A stretch of 38,636 nucleotides of DNA from Arthrobacter sp. B0490 (GTDB lineage Bacteria; Actinomycetota; Actinomycetes; Actinomycetales; Micrococcaceae), in contig NZ_PJIR01000020.1 of the NCBI RefSeq assembly GCF_002929355.1, positions 1-38,636 of the forward strand, given 5' to 3'. The first letter of the stretch is position 1; the number at the start of each line of letters is the position of its first letter. Shown here in pieces: positions 8,011 through 16,304 of this stretch. Under the pieces are notes generated by a model. That model ran no database searches. It was not told the origin of the DNA and saw nothing but the letters and a program-made list of their open reading frames with translations. Both the position numbers and the translations under genes were made by a program.

Positions 8011-8525
8011 CAGTTTGCTCCTGTTTTGTTGTATCCGACGGTGACCACGATGTACACGCAGATCTCGTCGTACGGGTTCTTCCAGGCATGCGGTACTCCG
8101 GCCATAACGAGCAGATCCCCGGGAACGAGGGTGCGCGTCTTCCCGCCGGGGAGCTGAACATCTACTTTGCCCGAGATCACGACCTCGTAATCGATCGTCT
8201 CGCTGGCGTGCATGCCGTCTTCTTCGTCGCCGGTGACGGTCATGCTGTCACCGATTTCCTCGGCGGGTGCGGTTCCCGAGGAGTGCGCGGGGAAGCTACT
8301 GATGCCGAACGTCGACCCATTCGGTCCGGCGAGTGCTAGCTGGCGCGGCGGCCCTCCGAAGTTGGTTGCACTGTGTCCGTCCTCTACGGCCCAGTAGAAA
8401 GCGCCAGCCGACACGCCGGGGAAGTCGAATTCGACTGCCGGTCCTACTTCTAGGAAGTCAGGTTCACCGTTTTGGTTGGGCCCGGCTACGACAAGCCGGA
8501 AGTCTTTGGGATCAGGAAATGTCAT
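8010..8525 (-). CDS. Cupin-domain protein
   Basis: This is a small beta-barrel protein of 171 residues. The cupin signature is in its second half: a first motif around GMHASETIDYEVVISG, with few metal-type histidines, and a second motif, PGDLLVMAGVPHAWKN, which ends the barrel. With so few histidines and acids in motif 1 it may bind no metal. It could be a small-molecule sensor, an isomerase or a lactonase-type enzyme. The start (ATG at 8523-8525) follows GGAGGAG and lies 23 bases after the monooxygenase stop; its own stop overlaps the next start as TGATG. An exact function cannot be read from the sequence. Confidence 0.8.
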   Translation of the reverse strand: MTFPDPKDFRLVVAGPNQNGEPDFLEVGPAVEFDFPGVSAGAFYWAVEDGHSATNFGGPPRQLALAGPNGSTFGISSFPAHSSGTAPAEEIGDSMTVTGDEEDGMHASETIDYEVVISGKVDVQLPGGKTRTLVPGDLLVMAGVPHAWKNPYDEICVYIVVTVGYNKTGAN

Positions 8526-8548
8526 GTGTATCGCTCCTCCGCCGACAG

Positions 8549-9748
8549 TCAGGCACGCAGTCCGGCTTCGCTCATGAGCGGGAAGATCTGCTCGTGCAGG
8601 CGATCCAGTCCTTCGTCGTAGTCGACGAGGCCCGTACAAATACCGGTGATGCCCGACGCGTGAAGCTTGAGCAGACCGTCGACGATCATTTCGGGCGTAC
8701 CTACGAGCGGAAGCAAACCGCCGCGGAACCAGGTCTTGATCGTCTCGTCCTGCTTGGGGTCGTCCGACGGCTTGAAGGAGCTCCAGTCGAAGCTCTTGCC
8801 ACCGCCGGCCTGCACGATGTGCTTGTACCGCTCAGCGCTCTCGTAGTCGCCGTTCTCCTCGATGTACTCGAGGTATTCCTTGGCTTCCTTCTCGGTATCC
8901 TTGCAGATGATGTGAGCCGCGGACCACAGGCCCAGATCCTCCCGCCCCGCGGCGTCCGCGTTTGCGCGCAACTTCGGGGTGACCTGGGCGCTCTGCTCCA
9001 GGCTCGCGACCGCGGCGAAAAGGATGTTGGCGTGTTTGAACGCGAACGCCTGACCCGCGGGGCTCGCGCCGGCGCTCATCACCATGGGCCCTGGGCTCTG
9101 GACTGGCTTGGGGAAGGACTGAGCACCCGTGAGCTGGAAGAAGTCTCCGTCAAAGTCGAACTCGATGTCGTCGCTCCCCCACAGCCGCTCGACGATCGTC
9201 ATCCACTCGTCCGCGAGTTGGTAGCGGGTGTCGTGCTCGGGAACTTCCACGCCGAACATGGCGTACTCCGGGCGGAAGTACCCCGCGGTTGCATTCAGGC
9301 CCATGCGACCGCCGCTAATGTGGTCCACCGTCGCCATCATCTTTGCGGCCATGATCGGGTGGATGAATGGGATGAGGCAGGTCGCGAAGATCTGGATGTT
9401 TTGAGTGACGGCCGCGAGGCCTGCGGCCCAGGTGAAGGTTTCGAATTGACGACCCCAAGGGCGGTCGGGGCCTGATAGACCCATCCATCGTGCGATCGGC
9501 ACGAAACCGTCGACGCCATATTTGTCGGCCTTGACAGCAAGCTGTTCCACCTCGCTCCAGTTCCCGAGCTTCAGTGTATTTTCCGCAAAGTTCAACCCGC
9601 CCTGACCTGTGGTCACGTTCGCACCGAAGACAGCCACTTTGAAGGGGTTTGCTCCACCCAGCATTGGTGAGTCATCTCGCTGCACCGTGTAATCGGCGAC
9701 GAAGTCCCGATCCGGGGTGTTGCGCGTGGGCTCCACGAATTCAGTCAT
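8549..9748 (-). CDS. Luciferase-like FMN monooxygenase (RutA/SfnG-type)
   Basis: The 399-residue protein belongs to the bacterial luciferase-like superfamily. It shows YGVDGFVPIARW after the first strands, FTWAAGLAAVTQNIQIFAT, the family block ATVDHISGGRMGLNATAGYF, and GDFFQLTG near the middle. This arrangement is closest to the pyrimidine oxygenase RutA and sulfone monooxygenase SfnG branch. These enzymes take reduced FMN from a separate reductase and insert oxygen next to a carbonyl or sulfone, some through flavin-N5 chemistry. The start at 9748 sits behind AGGAGA; a second ATG five codons upstream overlaps that ribosome site. It leads the block A operon. The flavin reductase at 20049-21290 is the obvious partner. 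Confidence 0.88.
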   Translation of the reverse strand: MTEFVEPTRNTPDRDFVADYTVQRDDSPMLGGANPFKVAVFGANVTTGQGGLNFAENTLKLGNWSEVEQLAVKADKYGVDGFVPIARWMGLSGPDRPWGRQFETFTWAAGLAAVTQNIQIFATCLIPFIHPIMAAKMMATVDHISGGRMGLNATAGYFRPEYAMFGVEVPEHDTRYQLADEWMTIVERLWGSDDIEFDFDGDFFQLTGAQSFPKPVQSPGPMVMSAGASPAGQAFAFKHANILFAAVASLEQSAQVTPKLRANADAAGREDLGLWSAAHIICKDTEKEAKEYLEYIEENGDYESAERYKHIVQAGGGKSFDWSSFKPSDDPKQDETIKTWFRGGLLPLVGTPEMIVDGLLKLHASGITGICTGLVDYDEGLDRLHEQIFPLMSEAGLRA

Positions 9749-9861
9749 TTTCTGTCTCCTCATTGAGATGCCGAACGCGAACTTGCCCGGCTTCGGGTCA
9801 TCGTCGGCACGACACTGTCGACACCGGCATGCTCCACGTTAGGCGCGAAGCTACTCCACCG

Positions 9862-9905
9862 ATGCAAGCTTCCCCGCCAAAAAGGTGGGAAACCCCGCCA
9901 AAAAA
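9862..9905 (-). promoter_or_regulatory. Direct repeat CCCCGCCAAAAA twice, 21-bp period, likely AraC-type operator of block A
   Basis: Two copies lie at 9872-9883 and 9893-9904, exactly two helical turns apart, in the gap between the block A operon and the divergent AraC gene. Read on the minus strand they are TTTTTGGCGGGG. The proximal copy ends four bases before TTGCAT (plus 9862-9867), a plausible -35 element. That is the usual geometry for activation by an AraC dimer. On the plus strand, TATAGT at 9917-9922 is a candidate -10 for the regulator's own gene. Confidence 0.6.
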
Positions 9906-10021
9906 CAGTTCGGAGCTATAGTTGACGACATCCGCTTGCCGAGCGACGACTCATCGCCTTGGCTAGTTGCCGGTTGTTGCGTCGCAGTGGCTGGAAGTCC
10001 TCAACGAAGAGTGCGCTTGCT

Positions 10022-11080
10022 ATGAAACTCAGTTCCTACCAGTACCTCAGTGTCCCCAACTTCAGCATCAATAACCTTCGAGAGGTGCTGGATGAAGCCG
10101 GTTTAGACTGGCAGTCCGCCCTCGAGCGCGCGGACATCGCGGTTGACGCGGTTCTACGCCATGGAGGCACGATTCCAGCCCGGAAGGAGCTTGCCTTCCA
10201 GCTTGAATTTGTCGCACTTACGCCAGATCGCCCGGACCTTTGGATCCGCGCCGCTCAGGCGTATACCACCAGCACCACCGGTGCACGCGGGATGGCCCTT
10301 TCCACCGCTCCAACCATTGCTGCATGGGTGGAGGTGGCAAGCTCCGTCGATTACGCCCCTGCCCTGTTCAGGATGACGCCCCTCATGACCCGTGCGGGCA
10401 GCATTACAGGGGTCGAGTACACCTACTCTGAGGCACCCGCACAGCTGATTCCGTTTAGCGCCTACCGCGAGCTTTTCGTTACATCTCGCTCACTGTCGTG
10501 GTTATGGGGAGGCGCATTTCCGTTCTCATTGATTGAATTTCCACTGGCCGAGATTGAACCCGAAGCGACTGTATACGCCTCGGGTGACATTGAGTGCGGG
10601 TCGGATTCCTTGAAGATGTGGTGGGATCCGGCCATCTCGAATACAAAGCTGCCCTTTGGGAACGCATTCCAGCATGCGGCTTGGGTGCGCGCTGAGAATC
10701 AGATATTGGCTTCTTTCCGGGCGTCCGGCGACTGGCCTACGACCGTCGCTCGTACAATTAAGATGTCTCCGACGCTCAATAAGAAGCTTGCGAACGTGGC
10801 AGCCACCCTACGCGTCTCGCCGCGGACTTTGCAACGGCGTCTGGAAATGGCTGGGCGCGACTTTGCCCAAGTGCGGGACGAGGTGCTCCAGGAATTGGCG
10901 TGTGACCTACTTTCCGACACCGACCACTCGGTCGCGCAGATCTCTCGGTCGCTTGGGTACACCGACCCGACTAGTTTCACGATCGCGTTCAAACGATGGA
11001 TGGGTACTCCGCCTTCCGCGTTTCGCGATGCCACCCGATACCAGGGCGCAGCGCACCACCATGTCGTCCACGCGCGCTGA
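10022..11080 (+). CDS. AraC-family transcriptional regulator
   Basis: The product has 352 residues. An N-terminal ligand-binding domain of about 200 residues is of the kind seen in OruR/ArgR-like AraC regulators. The paired helix-turn-helix at about 255-345 includes ANVAATLRVSPRTLQRRLE and VAQISRSLGYTDPTSFTIAF, the typical second-helix signature, followed by the usual AFKRWMGTPPSAFR end. I choose the ATG at 10022, because the longer frame begins at a poor TTG and adds 21 unlike residues. It is divergent from block A, shares its promoter region and is its likely activator. The effector should be a pathway compound. Confidence 0.88.
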   Translation: MKLSSYQYLSVPNFSINNLREVLDEAGLDWQSALERADIAVDAVLRHGGTIPARKELAFQLEFVALTPDRPDLWIRAAQAYTTSTTGARGMALSTAPTIAAWVEVASSVDYAPALFRMTPLMTRAGSITGVEYTYSEAPAQLIPFSAYRELFVTSRSLSWLWGGAFPFSLIEFPLAEIEPEATVYASGDIECGSDSLKMWWDPAISNTKLPFGNAFQHAAWVRAENQILASFRASGDWPTTVARTIKMSPTLNKKLANVAATLRVSPRTLQRRLEMAGRDFAQVRDEVLQELACDLLSDTDHSVAQISRSLGYTDPTSFTIAFKRWMGTPPSAFRDATRYQGAAHHHVVHAR

Positions 11081-11255
11081 AAGCATCGGCCGATACGGGA
11101 TGCCGGAAAAGACGCCGACCTAGCCACTTATCACGACGACTGTCGAACTCGCGCTCACCTTCGATTCCTTCGGGGCATCCACCTGAATACGATGCAGCAA
11201 GACCTCGAACGCCGCGTCCAAGGATGGCCGGGGTGTACCGACAGGAGGAACGAAC

Positions 11256-11999
11256 ATGCGAATTGGGATTCTCGGTGCAGGGTCGATAGGTAAGACGCTC
11301 GCCATCAAGCTGGCCGGCGCCGGCCACGAAGTACGGATCGCGAACTCTCGAGGGCCGGAGTCGATTGGCGCCGATGTGCTCTCCACTGGCGCAAGGGCAG
11401 TTGACGCGTCAGAGGTGGTGTCTGACATTGACGTGCTGATCATTTCCATCCCGCTCAACGCCATCCCCGGTGTGGCGGATCTGATTCGGAGCGCGCCCTC
11501 AGACGCGGTCATCATCGACACGTCCAATTACTACCCGCTGAGAGACCAGAAGGTCGACGCGTTGGAGGCTGGGCAGGTCGAAAGTGTGTGGGTCAGTGAA
11601 CAGCTACAGCGTCCGATTGCGAAAGCGTGGAACGCCATCACCTCCCAATCCTTCGAGTCTGAGGGTAGACAAGCTGGCGCGCCCGACCGCATCGCCATCC
11701 CTGTTGCGGCCGACAGGGACATCGATCGCACCGTCGCCATGGACCTGGTGGACCAAACGGGATTCGACGCCTTCTTTTCTGGGAGTTTGGCCGACTCCTG
11801 GCGCCAGCAACCAGGCACCCCGGCGTACTGCACGGATCGCACGTCCAAGGAGCTATCGGCCGCGCTGGATGCGGCCAATTCTTCGGTGTCGGGTGACCGG
11901 CGTGATTTCGTCAATAGAGCTCTCCTTGAGCGGTTGGATAACGACCTTCCCATCACACGCGAGTACATTGTCAACCTTAACCGTAAAATCTACATCTAA
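11256..11999 (+). CDS. F420:NADP oxidoreductase-like NAD(P)-binding protein
   Basis: The 247-residue protein opens with a Rossmann motif (GILGAGSIGKTLA). It continues with the SRGPES segment after the second strand, which in this family contacts the NADP phosphate, and a DVLIISIPL strand. This matches the NADP oxidoreductase, coenzyme F420-dependent family. The real cofactor partner of the bacterial branch is often unproven, so use of F420 here is only possible. A very good ribosome site (AGGAGGA) precedes the ATG. It follows the AraC gene on the same strand after 175 bases. It could regenerate a reduced cofactor or reduce a pathway carbonyl. Confidence 0.75.
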   Translation: MRIGILGAGSIGKTLAIKLAGAGHEVRIANSRGPESIGADVLSTGARAVDASEVVSDIDVLIISIPLNAIPGVADLIRSAPSDAVIIDTSNYYPLRDQKVDALEAGQVESVWVSEQLQRPIAKAWNAITSQSFESEGRQAGAPDRIAIPVAADRDIDRTVAMDLVDQTGFDAFFSGSLADSWRQQPGTPAYCTDRTSKELSAALDAANSSVSGDRRDFVNRALLERLDNDLPITREYIVNLNRKIYI

Positions 12000-12331
12000 G
12001 GCGTGTAGTAACGTCCGTGACCCACGCTTATAGCGGTCACTTTATTGGCATTTTCGTGCCTCATGGTACATCGATACGTATCTGAAGATCAGATACTAAC
12101 CTGACCTAGCTTTCACCGTAGCTGGCATTGTTGCCATGCACAGAACCTGATTCCGGCAATTGGCGGACGCACAAACAATTGACGTCATATGAACCATGTT
12201 CACAGGTCACGTCAATGCACTCAGCTGCCCTGGCGCAATTCATAACGCTAGAAGCTCATAGAAATCGCCCATACCGCGCAATAACGCGGTGACCCATCGC
12301 CGAAGCTCGGCGATATGCGAAAGGAAGCATC
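12000..12331 (+). other. Upstream region of an SDR gene with nested palindromes
   Basis: This 332-base gap contains a weak hairpin (GTGACC at 12017, GGTCAC at 12035) followed by TTTATT, possibly ending the previous gene. It also contains the palindromes at 12073-12096 and an inverted repeat TGAAC-CAT-GTTCA at 12190-12202. The latter lies between TTGACGT (12179) and ACGTCAA (12209). It is probably the promoter and operator region of the SDR at 12332. Confidence 0.5.
12073..12096. promoter_or_regulatory. Nested palindromes GATACGTATC and GTATCTG-N5-CAGATAC
   Basis: A perfect ten-base palindrome (12073-12082) overlaps a 19-base inverted repeat with seven-base arms (12078-12084 and 12090-12096, spacer AAGAT). 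The pair looks like a regulator site about 235 bases upstream of the SDR start. No regulator can be assigned. Confidence 0.4.
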
Positions 12332-13081
12332 ATGGCACGACTAGAAGGTAAGGTCGCCCTCATCACCGGCGCAGCGGCGGGAATGGGAGCTGAGCACGCT
12401 CGGCTTTTCATTGAGGAAGGCGCGAAGGTCATCCTGACTGATGTCGACGCAGCAGCTGGCGAGGCGTTAGCAGCTGAACTGGGTGAGAGCGCGCTTTTCC
12501 TTACCCACGATGTTTCGGACGCCGAGTCTTGGGCTGCCGTGGTGGAAGAGGGAACCAGGACGTTCGGCCCGATCACGGTCCTCGTCAACAACGCCGGTCT
12601 CTCCGGACCCTATGCTCAGACAGCGGAACTCGATGACGCCACCTTCAATCGACTGGTATCGGTAAACCAGTACGGCGTGTTCTACGGGATGCGCGCTGTT
12701 CTTCCGGGCATGGTCGAAGCGGGGGGCGGCTCCATCGTGAATATTTCCTCGGCGGCGGGCATGGCGCACCTTCCCGGCACCACGAACATCGCCTACACAG
12801 GATCAAAATTTGCTGTCCGAGGCATGACGAAGACCACCGCGATTGAGTACGGCTCCCGCGGTGTGCGCGTCAACTCCGTGCATCCCGGAGCGATCCTCAC
12901 CCCGATGGCCAGGGCAATCAACGACCCGGCCGAGCTTGATCGCACCGCGAAGTCGATCCCGATCGGCAGATTCGCCGAACCACGCGAGGTCTCCTTTCCC
13001 GTGCTCTTCCTCGCATCTGACGAGTCCAGTTACGTCACCGGTAGCGAGCTCATCGTGGACGGAGGGCGTCTCGCTGGGTGA
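12332..13081 (+). CDS. SDR oxidoreductase (cyclic alcohol dehydrogenase-like)
   Basis: This is a classical 249-residue short-chain dehydrogenase. TGAAAGMG (residues 12-19) and the aspartate in ILTDVD indicate NAD, NNAG is present, and ISSAAG and YTGSK supply Ser, Tyr and Lys. It ends in SELIVDGG. The closest families I know are 3-alpha/20-beta-hydroxysteroid, cyclohexanol and cyclopentanol dehydrogenases, so a secondary ring alcohol is a reasonable guess for the substrate. The ATG follows AAGGA. It is a single-gene unit with its own long upstream region. Confidence 0.87.
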   Translation: MARLEGKVALITGAAAGMGAEHARLFIEEGAKVILTDVDAAAGEALAAELGESALFLTHDVSDAESWAAVVEEGTRTFGPITVLVNNAGLSGPYAQTAELDDATFNRLVSVNQYGVFYGMRAVLPGMVEAGGGSIVNISSAAGMAHLPGTTNIAYTGSKFAVRGMTKTTAIEYGSRGVRVNSVHPGAILTPMARAINDPAELDRTAKSIPIGRFAEPREVSFPVLFLASDESSYVTGSELIVDGGRLAG

Positions 13082-14470
13082 CAACCTTCGCCCTGCCGCG
13101 ACCGGCGCGGTATTGGAGCGGACACGCTCTCGTACCGCGCCTGCGTTTCTTCCGCCCGCGGCTAGTAACGATCACGATCCCTCGCACTGTCGGCGGTGAT
13201 TGTGTTATGCCTCGACGCCGATCTCCGCGAGTTGTCCGTCTTCCAAGCATGGGAAGTTCGGGGTGGCATGGCGAGCACACGCGACACGACGTACGGACGC
13301 CGAGCAGTTGACCCGAGGTCAGCCGTGAGCTTTACAGAGTGGCCGTCCCGCACGGACGCCGAGCTCTCGAACAACAACTTCGCGATTCCGTCTTCGTCTG
13401 CTACCGCAAATTTGATGACGACGCACGCCGGCTCGGACGCCTACAAGCGACGCTTGCTCACGACGGAGCCGACCAGGTTCATAATCAGCCCAACCTCGCC
13501 CGGAACGAGCAGCTGAACACAAGTGAAGGGTTTCCTCGGCCCGGGCTCCGCGTTGTGGCGCGCCCGAACCGCCGGCAGACCGTGCGACCTCGGTCAGTGG
13601 GTACAGGCCTCCTTCTGACGCTCCACTGTTATTGCTTAGCGACGCAGGCCCGGAGCCCACGGACGAGTCTCCGGAGGCGGCTATGACGCGAGGCTCCGTC
13701 ACTCATTGGCCCACTACGAAGGCGGTCATCTCGATTGCCGGCCTTGACCGTCCGCCCCGCAGCACGTCCAAACTGTCATATTGCGAATCAGTAGGCTCGA
13801 GGGACTCGAGACTCGATAATGCATCGAATGATCGCGTGGGGAACCATCCGCGAGTACACCGTGCGCCCAGGTGATTATGAGTAGCCGGTCGCCGTCGAGT
13901 CCGGTGGTTTGCGGGACTCGGCGTGGCCAGCTCGTCACCGACACGCGCGCGACGATACCGAACCGGCCACCGCTGACCAACGCTGGAACCTCGACATGAG
14001 CCGCAAGTACGGCAAGCAATTCCGGGGAGGGTACGCGATACAGCCGGGCAATTAGTTGGCCTGATCCGCTGTCGCAGTGATCCATGCGGCGAATGTTCGT
14101 AGCCGTTGCGCGGCCTCGTCGTCGTGCACGTTGAGCGCCTCAGCGCCACCGTTCGTCATATGCGGCTGCAGTCAACAGCCCCGCCACCCACTCGGCCGCC
14201 GCCTTCTCTCCCGTAAACATCTGTCGCGAGTTCGCTGCCGTGGCGGGCGTGCACTCTCGCGTGTCTCTCAGCAGGGCCCGAAACTGACATCCGTTGACTC
14301 CTCGAGTGCCACCATCGAGCTAGAGAAGCTCACCCTTCCTATGACACGCTCGTGGGCTGACAATTTCGAAGAAAGCAAGATCCAGCCGCCTGCGGCAATC
14401 AGACTCGACCGAGGGTCAATCCGTCACCTCCTTTCACTAGCTCTCGTCATGCGAGTGCTAAGGTTTTCAT
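13082..14470. other. Long gap without a supported gene
   Basis: Almost 1.4 kb carries no frame with a recognisable family or a good ribosome site. Protein-like minus-strand fragments occur at about 13320-13440 (VVIKFAVADEDGIAKLLFES) and 14040-14150 (EALNVHDDEAAQRLRTFAAW). They are short, out of frame with each other and bounded by stops. Decayed genes are the likeliest explanation. Confidence 0.45.
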
Positions 14471-15259
14471 GTGACTGACAACGACAAAGCATTGGTGGCC
14501 GCGCCGAGTGATTTGGTTCAATCAGTGGTGCGTGCGCTTGGACTCATCGATATCATCGCCGAGTCTGACGAGCCCATGCGGGCGAAAAGCATCGCTGAGC
14601 GAGCGGGGCTTCATTTAGCCACGACGTCGCACCTACTGTCGACCCTTGTACATGTCGGGTACCTCAGCCGGCGCGGCCGCGAGTACACGATTTCGAGCCG
14701 AAAGATCCTCGGTCTCAACGCCAAGATTGAGGATGCCTGGCGACCTAGTAGGCGTGCGACCAACCTGCTTGCGCGGGTAGTGGAACGCACTGGCGAGACC
14801 GCGTACCTCTCCGCATGGCACGAAGGGAACGTAACGATTGTCTCGGTTGAGGACGGAACTCATGCCGTCCGAGTCGCTGACCTGCGTGTAGGGATTTCCG
14901 GCGACATCCACGCCCGCGCCTCTGGGAAGGCGCTTCTCGCGTTCGGCCATGAAGACGAAGTCAGCCGGCTCGGGGACGAGCAGGGAAACCTTCCACGACG
15001 CACTGATCACACACTCGGGAAGCTGTCGGCACTCGAAGAGAACTTGTCTGAAGTGCGAGAGCGCGGGTATGCCATCGACATGCAAGAGTACGTCGAGGGA
15101 GTCTGCGGCCTGGCTATCCCGCTCTTTGACGGACTGCGACGCCCGCGCGCTGCACTTTCCATCACTGCGCCGGTTGAGCGCTTCACCGACCCGCGTCACT
15201 TCGATCTGTACGTCGACGCTATTCTCGAAGCGAAGCGGGCCGACGCACAGTCAGCATGA
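14471..15259 (+). CDS. IclR-family transcriptional regulator
   Basis: The 262-residue protein has a winged helix-turn-helix at about 15-80 (AKSIAERAGLHLATTSHLLS). The effector domain holds ISGDIHARASGKALLAF, typical of the family's ligand pocket, and GYAIDMQEYVEGVCGLAIPL. It starts at GTG. The stop lies 15 bases from the end of the convergent ICL-family gene. It is a candidate regulator for that gene and for the crotonase operon beyond it. The promoter between those two carries ACTTTCGT, an octamer that returns upstream of blocks D and E. Confidence 0.9.
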   Translation: MTDNDKALVAAPSDLVQSVVRALGLIDIIAESDEPMRAKSIAERAGLHLATTSHLLSTLVHVGYLSRRGREYTISSRKILGLNAKIEDAWRPSRRATNLLARVVERTGETAYLSAWHEGNVTIVSVEDGTHAVRVADLRVGISGDIHARASGKALLAFGHEDEVSRLGDEQGNLPRRTDHTLGKLSALEENLSEVRERGYAIDMQEYVEGVCGLAIPLFDGLRRPRAALSITAPVERFTDPRHFDLYVDAILEAKRADAQSA

Positions 15260-15274
15260 TGGATGGCTTTTGGT

Positions 15275-16150
15275 TCAGGCGTACCCGTAGCGGCGAGCCT
15301 TGCGGGCCCATTCCGCAGCGTCGATGGCTTCCATGATGGGCACGTAGGCACCGCCTCGCTCACCCTCCAGCAACTCGCCCCTCGCGACCAGGTCGAGTTG
15401 CTCCCGGAAACCGGCTACAGCTCCGTTCACTGTGTTGATCACGAGGAGGATCTTCACCCCCGCCTCCTCGAGCTGTGAACGTTGCTCGAATGTTGGGTTG
15501 CGGACAGTAACCATCATGTATTGCCCTGGCACCTTCGCACTCAGGGTCGGAAGGTCCAGTAGTGGATAGCCAACCGGATACAACATGTCAGCACCCGCGG
15601 CAGAATACGCTGTCAGCCGCTCCGCAAGATCGTCGAACCCTCCGACGCTCATCGCGTCCGACCGGGCGACGATCACGGTGTCGGGCGATGTCTTAGCTTC
15701 GACGCACGCACGGATGATGTTGCTCATCTCCTCGATGCTGCGCAACTGCAACTTGGGTTTCCACCGTTCGCCCGTCGTCTTCGGCGTCCAGAAATGCTTC
15801 GTCGCCGGAATCATGTCTTCAACGAGGAGCGCCGCCACCCCCGCCTGCTCGGCCAGCTGGACTCCCCGATATGCCTGCAGCGGCGATCCTCCAGCGTCGT
15901 CGAAGTCGAGGATGAGGGGGATGTTAGTGGCGGCTGTCACGCGCCTGCCCGCCTCGATTAGTTCGCTCTGAGTGATGAACCCGTTGTCGGGGATGCCGTA
16001 ATGAAAATTGGAGTAGGTTCCGCCCGCGAGCACGACTGTGTCAAAGCCAGCCTGCTCCACCAATCTGGCGGAAAGTGCGTCATACGCCCCAGGCGCGAGG
16101 ATTAGTTTGGAGTCGGCGAGCAATTCGCGAAGCCGTGCGGCAGGTTTCAC
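15275..16150 (-). CDS. Divergent isocitrate lyase/PEP mutase-family protein
   Basis: The family is shown by ILAPGAYDALSARLVEQAGF at the start, LILDFDDAGG (80-88) where family members have DADxGyG, and LLVED (108-112). The catalytic loop that follows is ATKHFW rather than KKCGH, so there is no acid/base cysteine, and the metal motif keeps only some of its acidic residues. The protein may be a hydrolase or lyase of changed chemistry, such as those acting on oxaloacetate-like or acylpyruvate-like compounds. I choose the GTG at 16148-16150 (291 residues), because the family begins with about these residues and AGAGGGA lies upstream; an ATG at 16204 would add 18 unusual residues. It is divergent from the crotonase gene. 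Confidence 0.82.
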   Translation of the reverse strand: MKPAARLRELLADSKLILAPGAYDALSARLVEQAGFDTVVLAGGTYSNFHYGIPDNGFITQSELIEAGRRVTAATNIPLILDFDDAGGSPLQAYRGVQLAEQAGVAALLVEDMIPATKHFWTPKTTGERWKPKLQLRSIEEMSNIIRACVEAKTSPDTVIVARSDAMSVGGFDDLAERLTAYSAAGADMLYPVGYPLLDLPTLSAKVPGQYMMVTVRNPTFEQRSQLEEAGVKILLVINTVNGAVAGFREQLDLVARGELLEGERGGAYVPIMEAIDAAEWARKARRYGYA

Positions 16151-16245
16151 AGGTGCATCCCTCTTCTTCGGGTGATGATGTGGCCGGCCGGATCGGTTGA
16201 CCATGGTGGTCGGCGCGGCATAGCCTGTATCTTAACACGAGAGCC

Positions 16246-16253
16246 ACTTTCGT
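16246..16253. promoter_or_regulatory. ACTTTCGT octamer in the ICL/crotonase divergent promoter
   Basis: The same octamer, or its complement ACGAAAGT, appears at 27259-27266 ahead of block D. Seven-base versions stand at 27134-27140 and 34465-34480. It could be a half-site of a shared regulator. The 154-base gap also holds GACCA-TGG-TGGTC at 16199-16211. Confidence 0.3.
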
Positions 16254-16304
16254 AATAGGTAAGTATGCTGATGCCCAGAACGTCGATGACGACGAGAGGA
16301 ACAC

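Noticed and set aside
8333..9475. A 380-codon plus-strand frame opposite the luciferase-type monooxygenase
   Set aside because: It is antisense to a gene with strong family blocks and has no recognisable motif or ribosome site.
11256..11999. Firm assignment as an F420-dependent enzyme supplying the luciferase-type monooxygenase
   Set aside because: The family match covers NADP binding only, and a dedicated flavin reductase is present in the window, so dependence on F420 is not supported.
5286..13081. A steroid degradation cluster, suggested by hydroxysteroid-dehydrogenase-like SDRs
   Set aside because: Hallmark steroid genes such as ketosteroid dehydrogenase, the HsaABCD ring-cleavage enzymes and an Mce importer are absent, and SDR similarity alone does not set the substrate.
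13319..14149. Minus-strand frames in the gap before the second IclR gene
   Set aside because: They overlap each other in different frames and have no family similarity or ribosome site that I can see.
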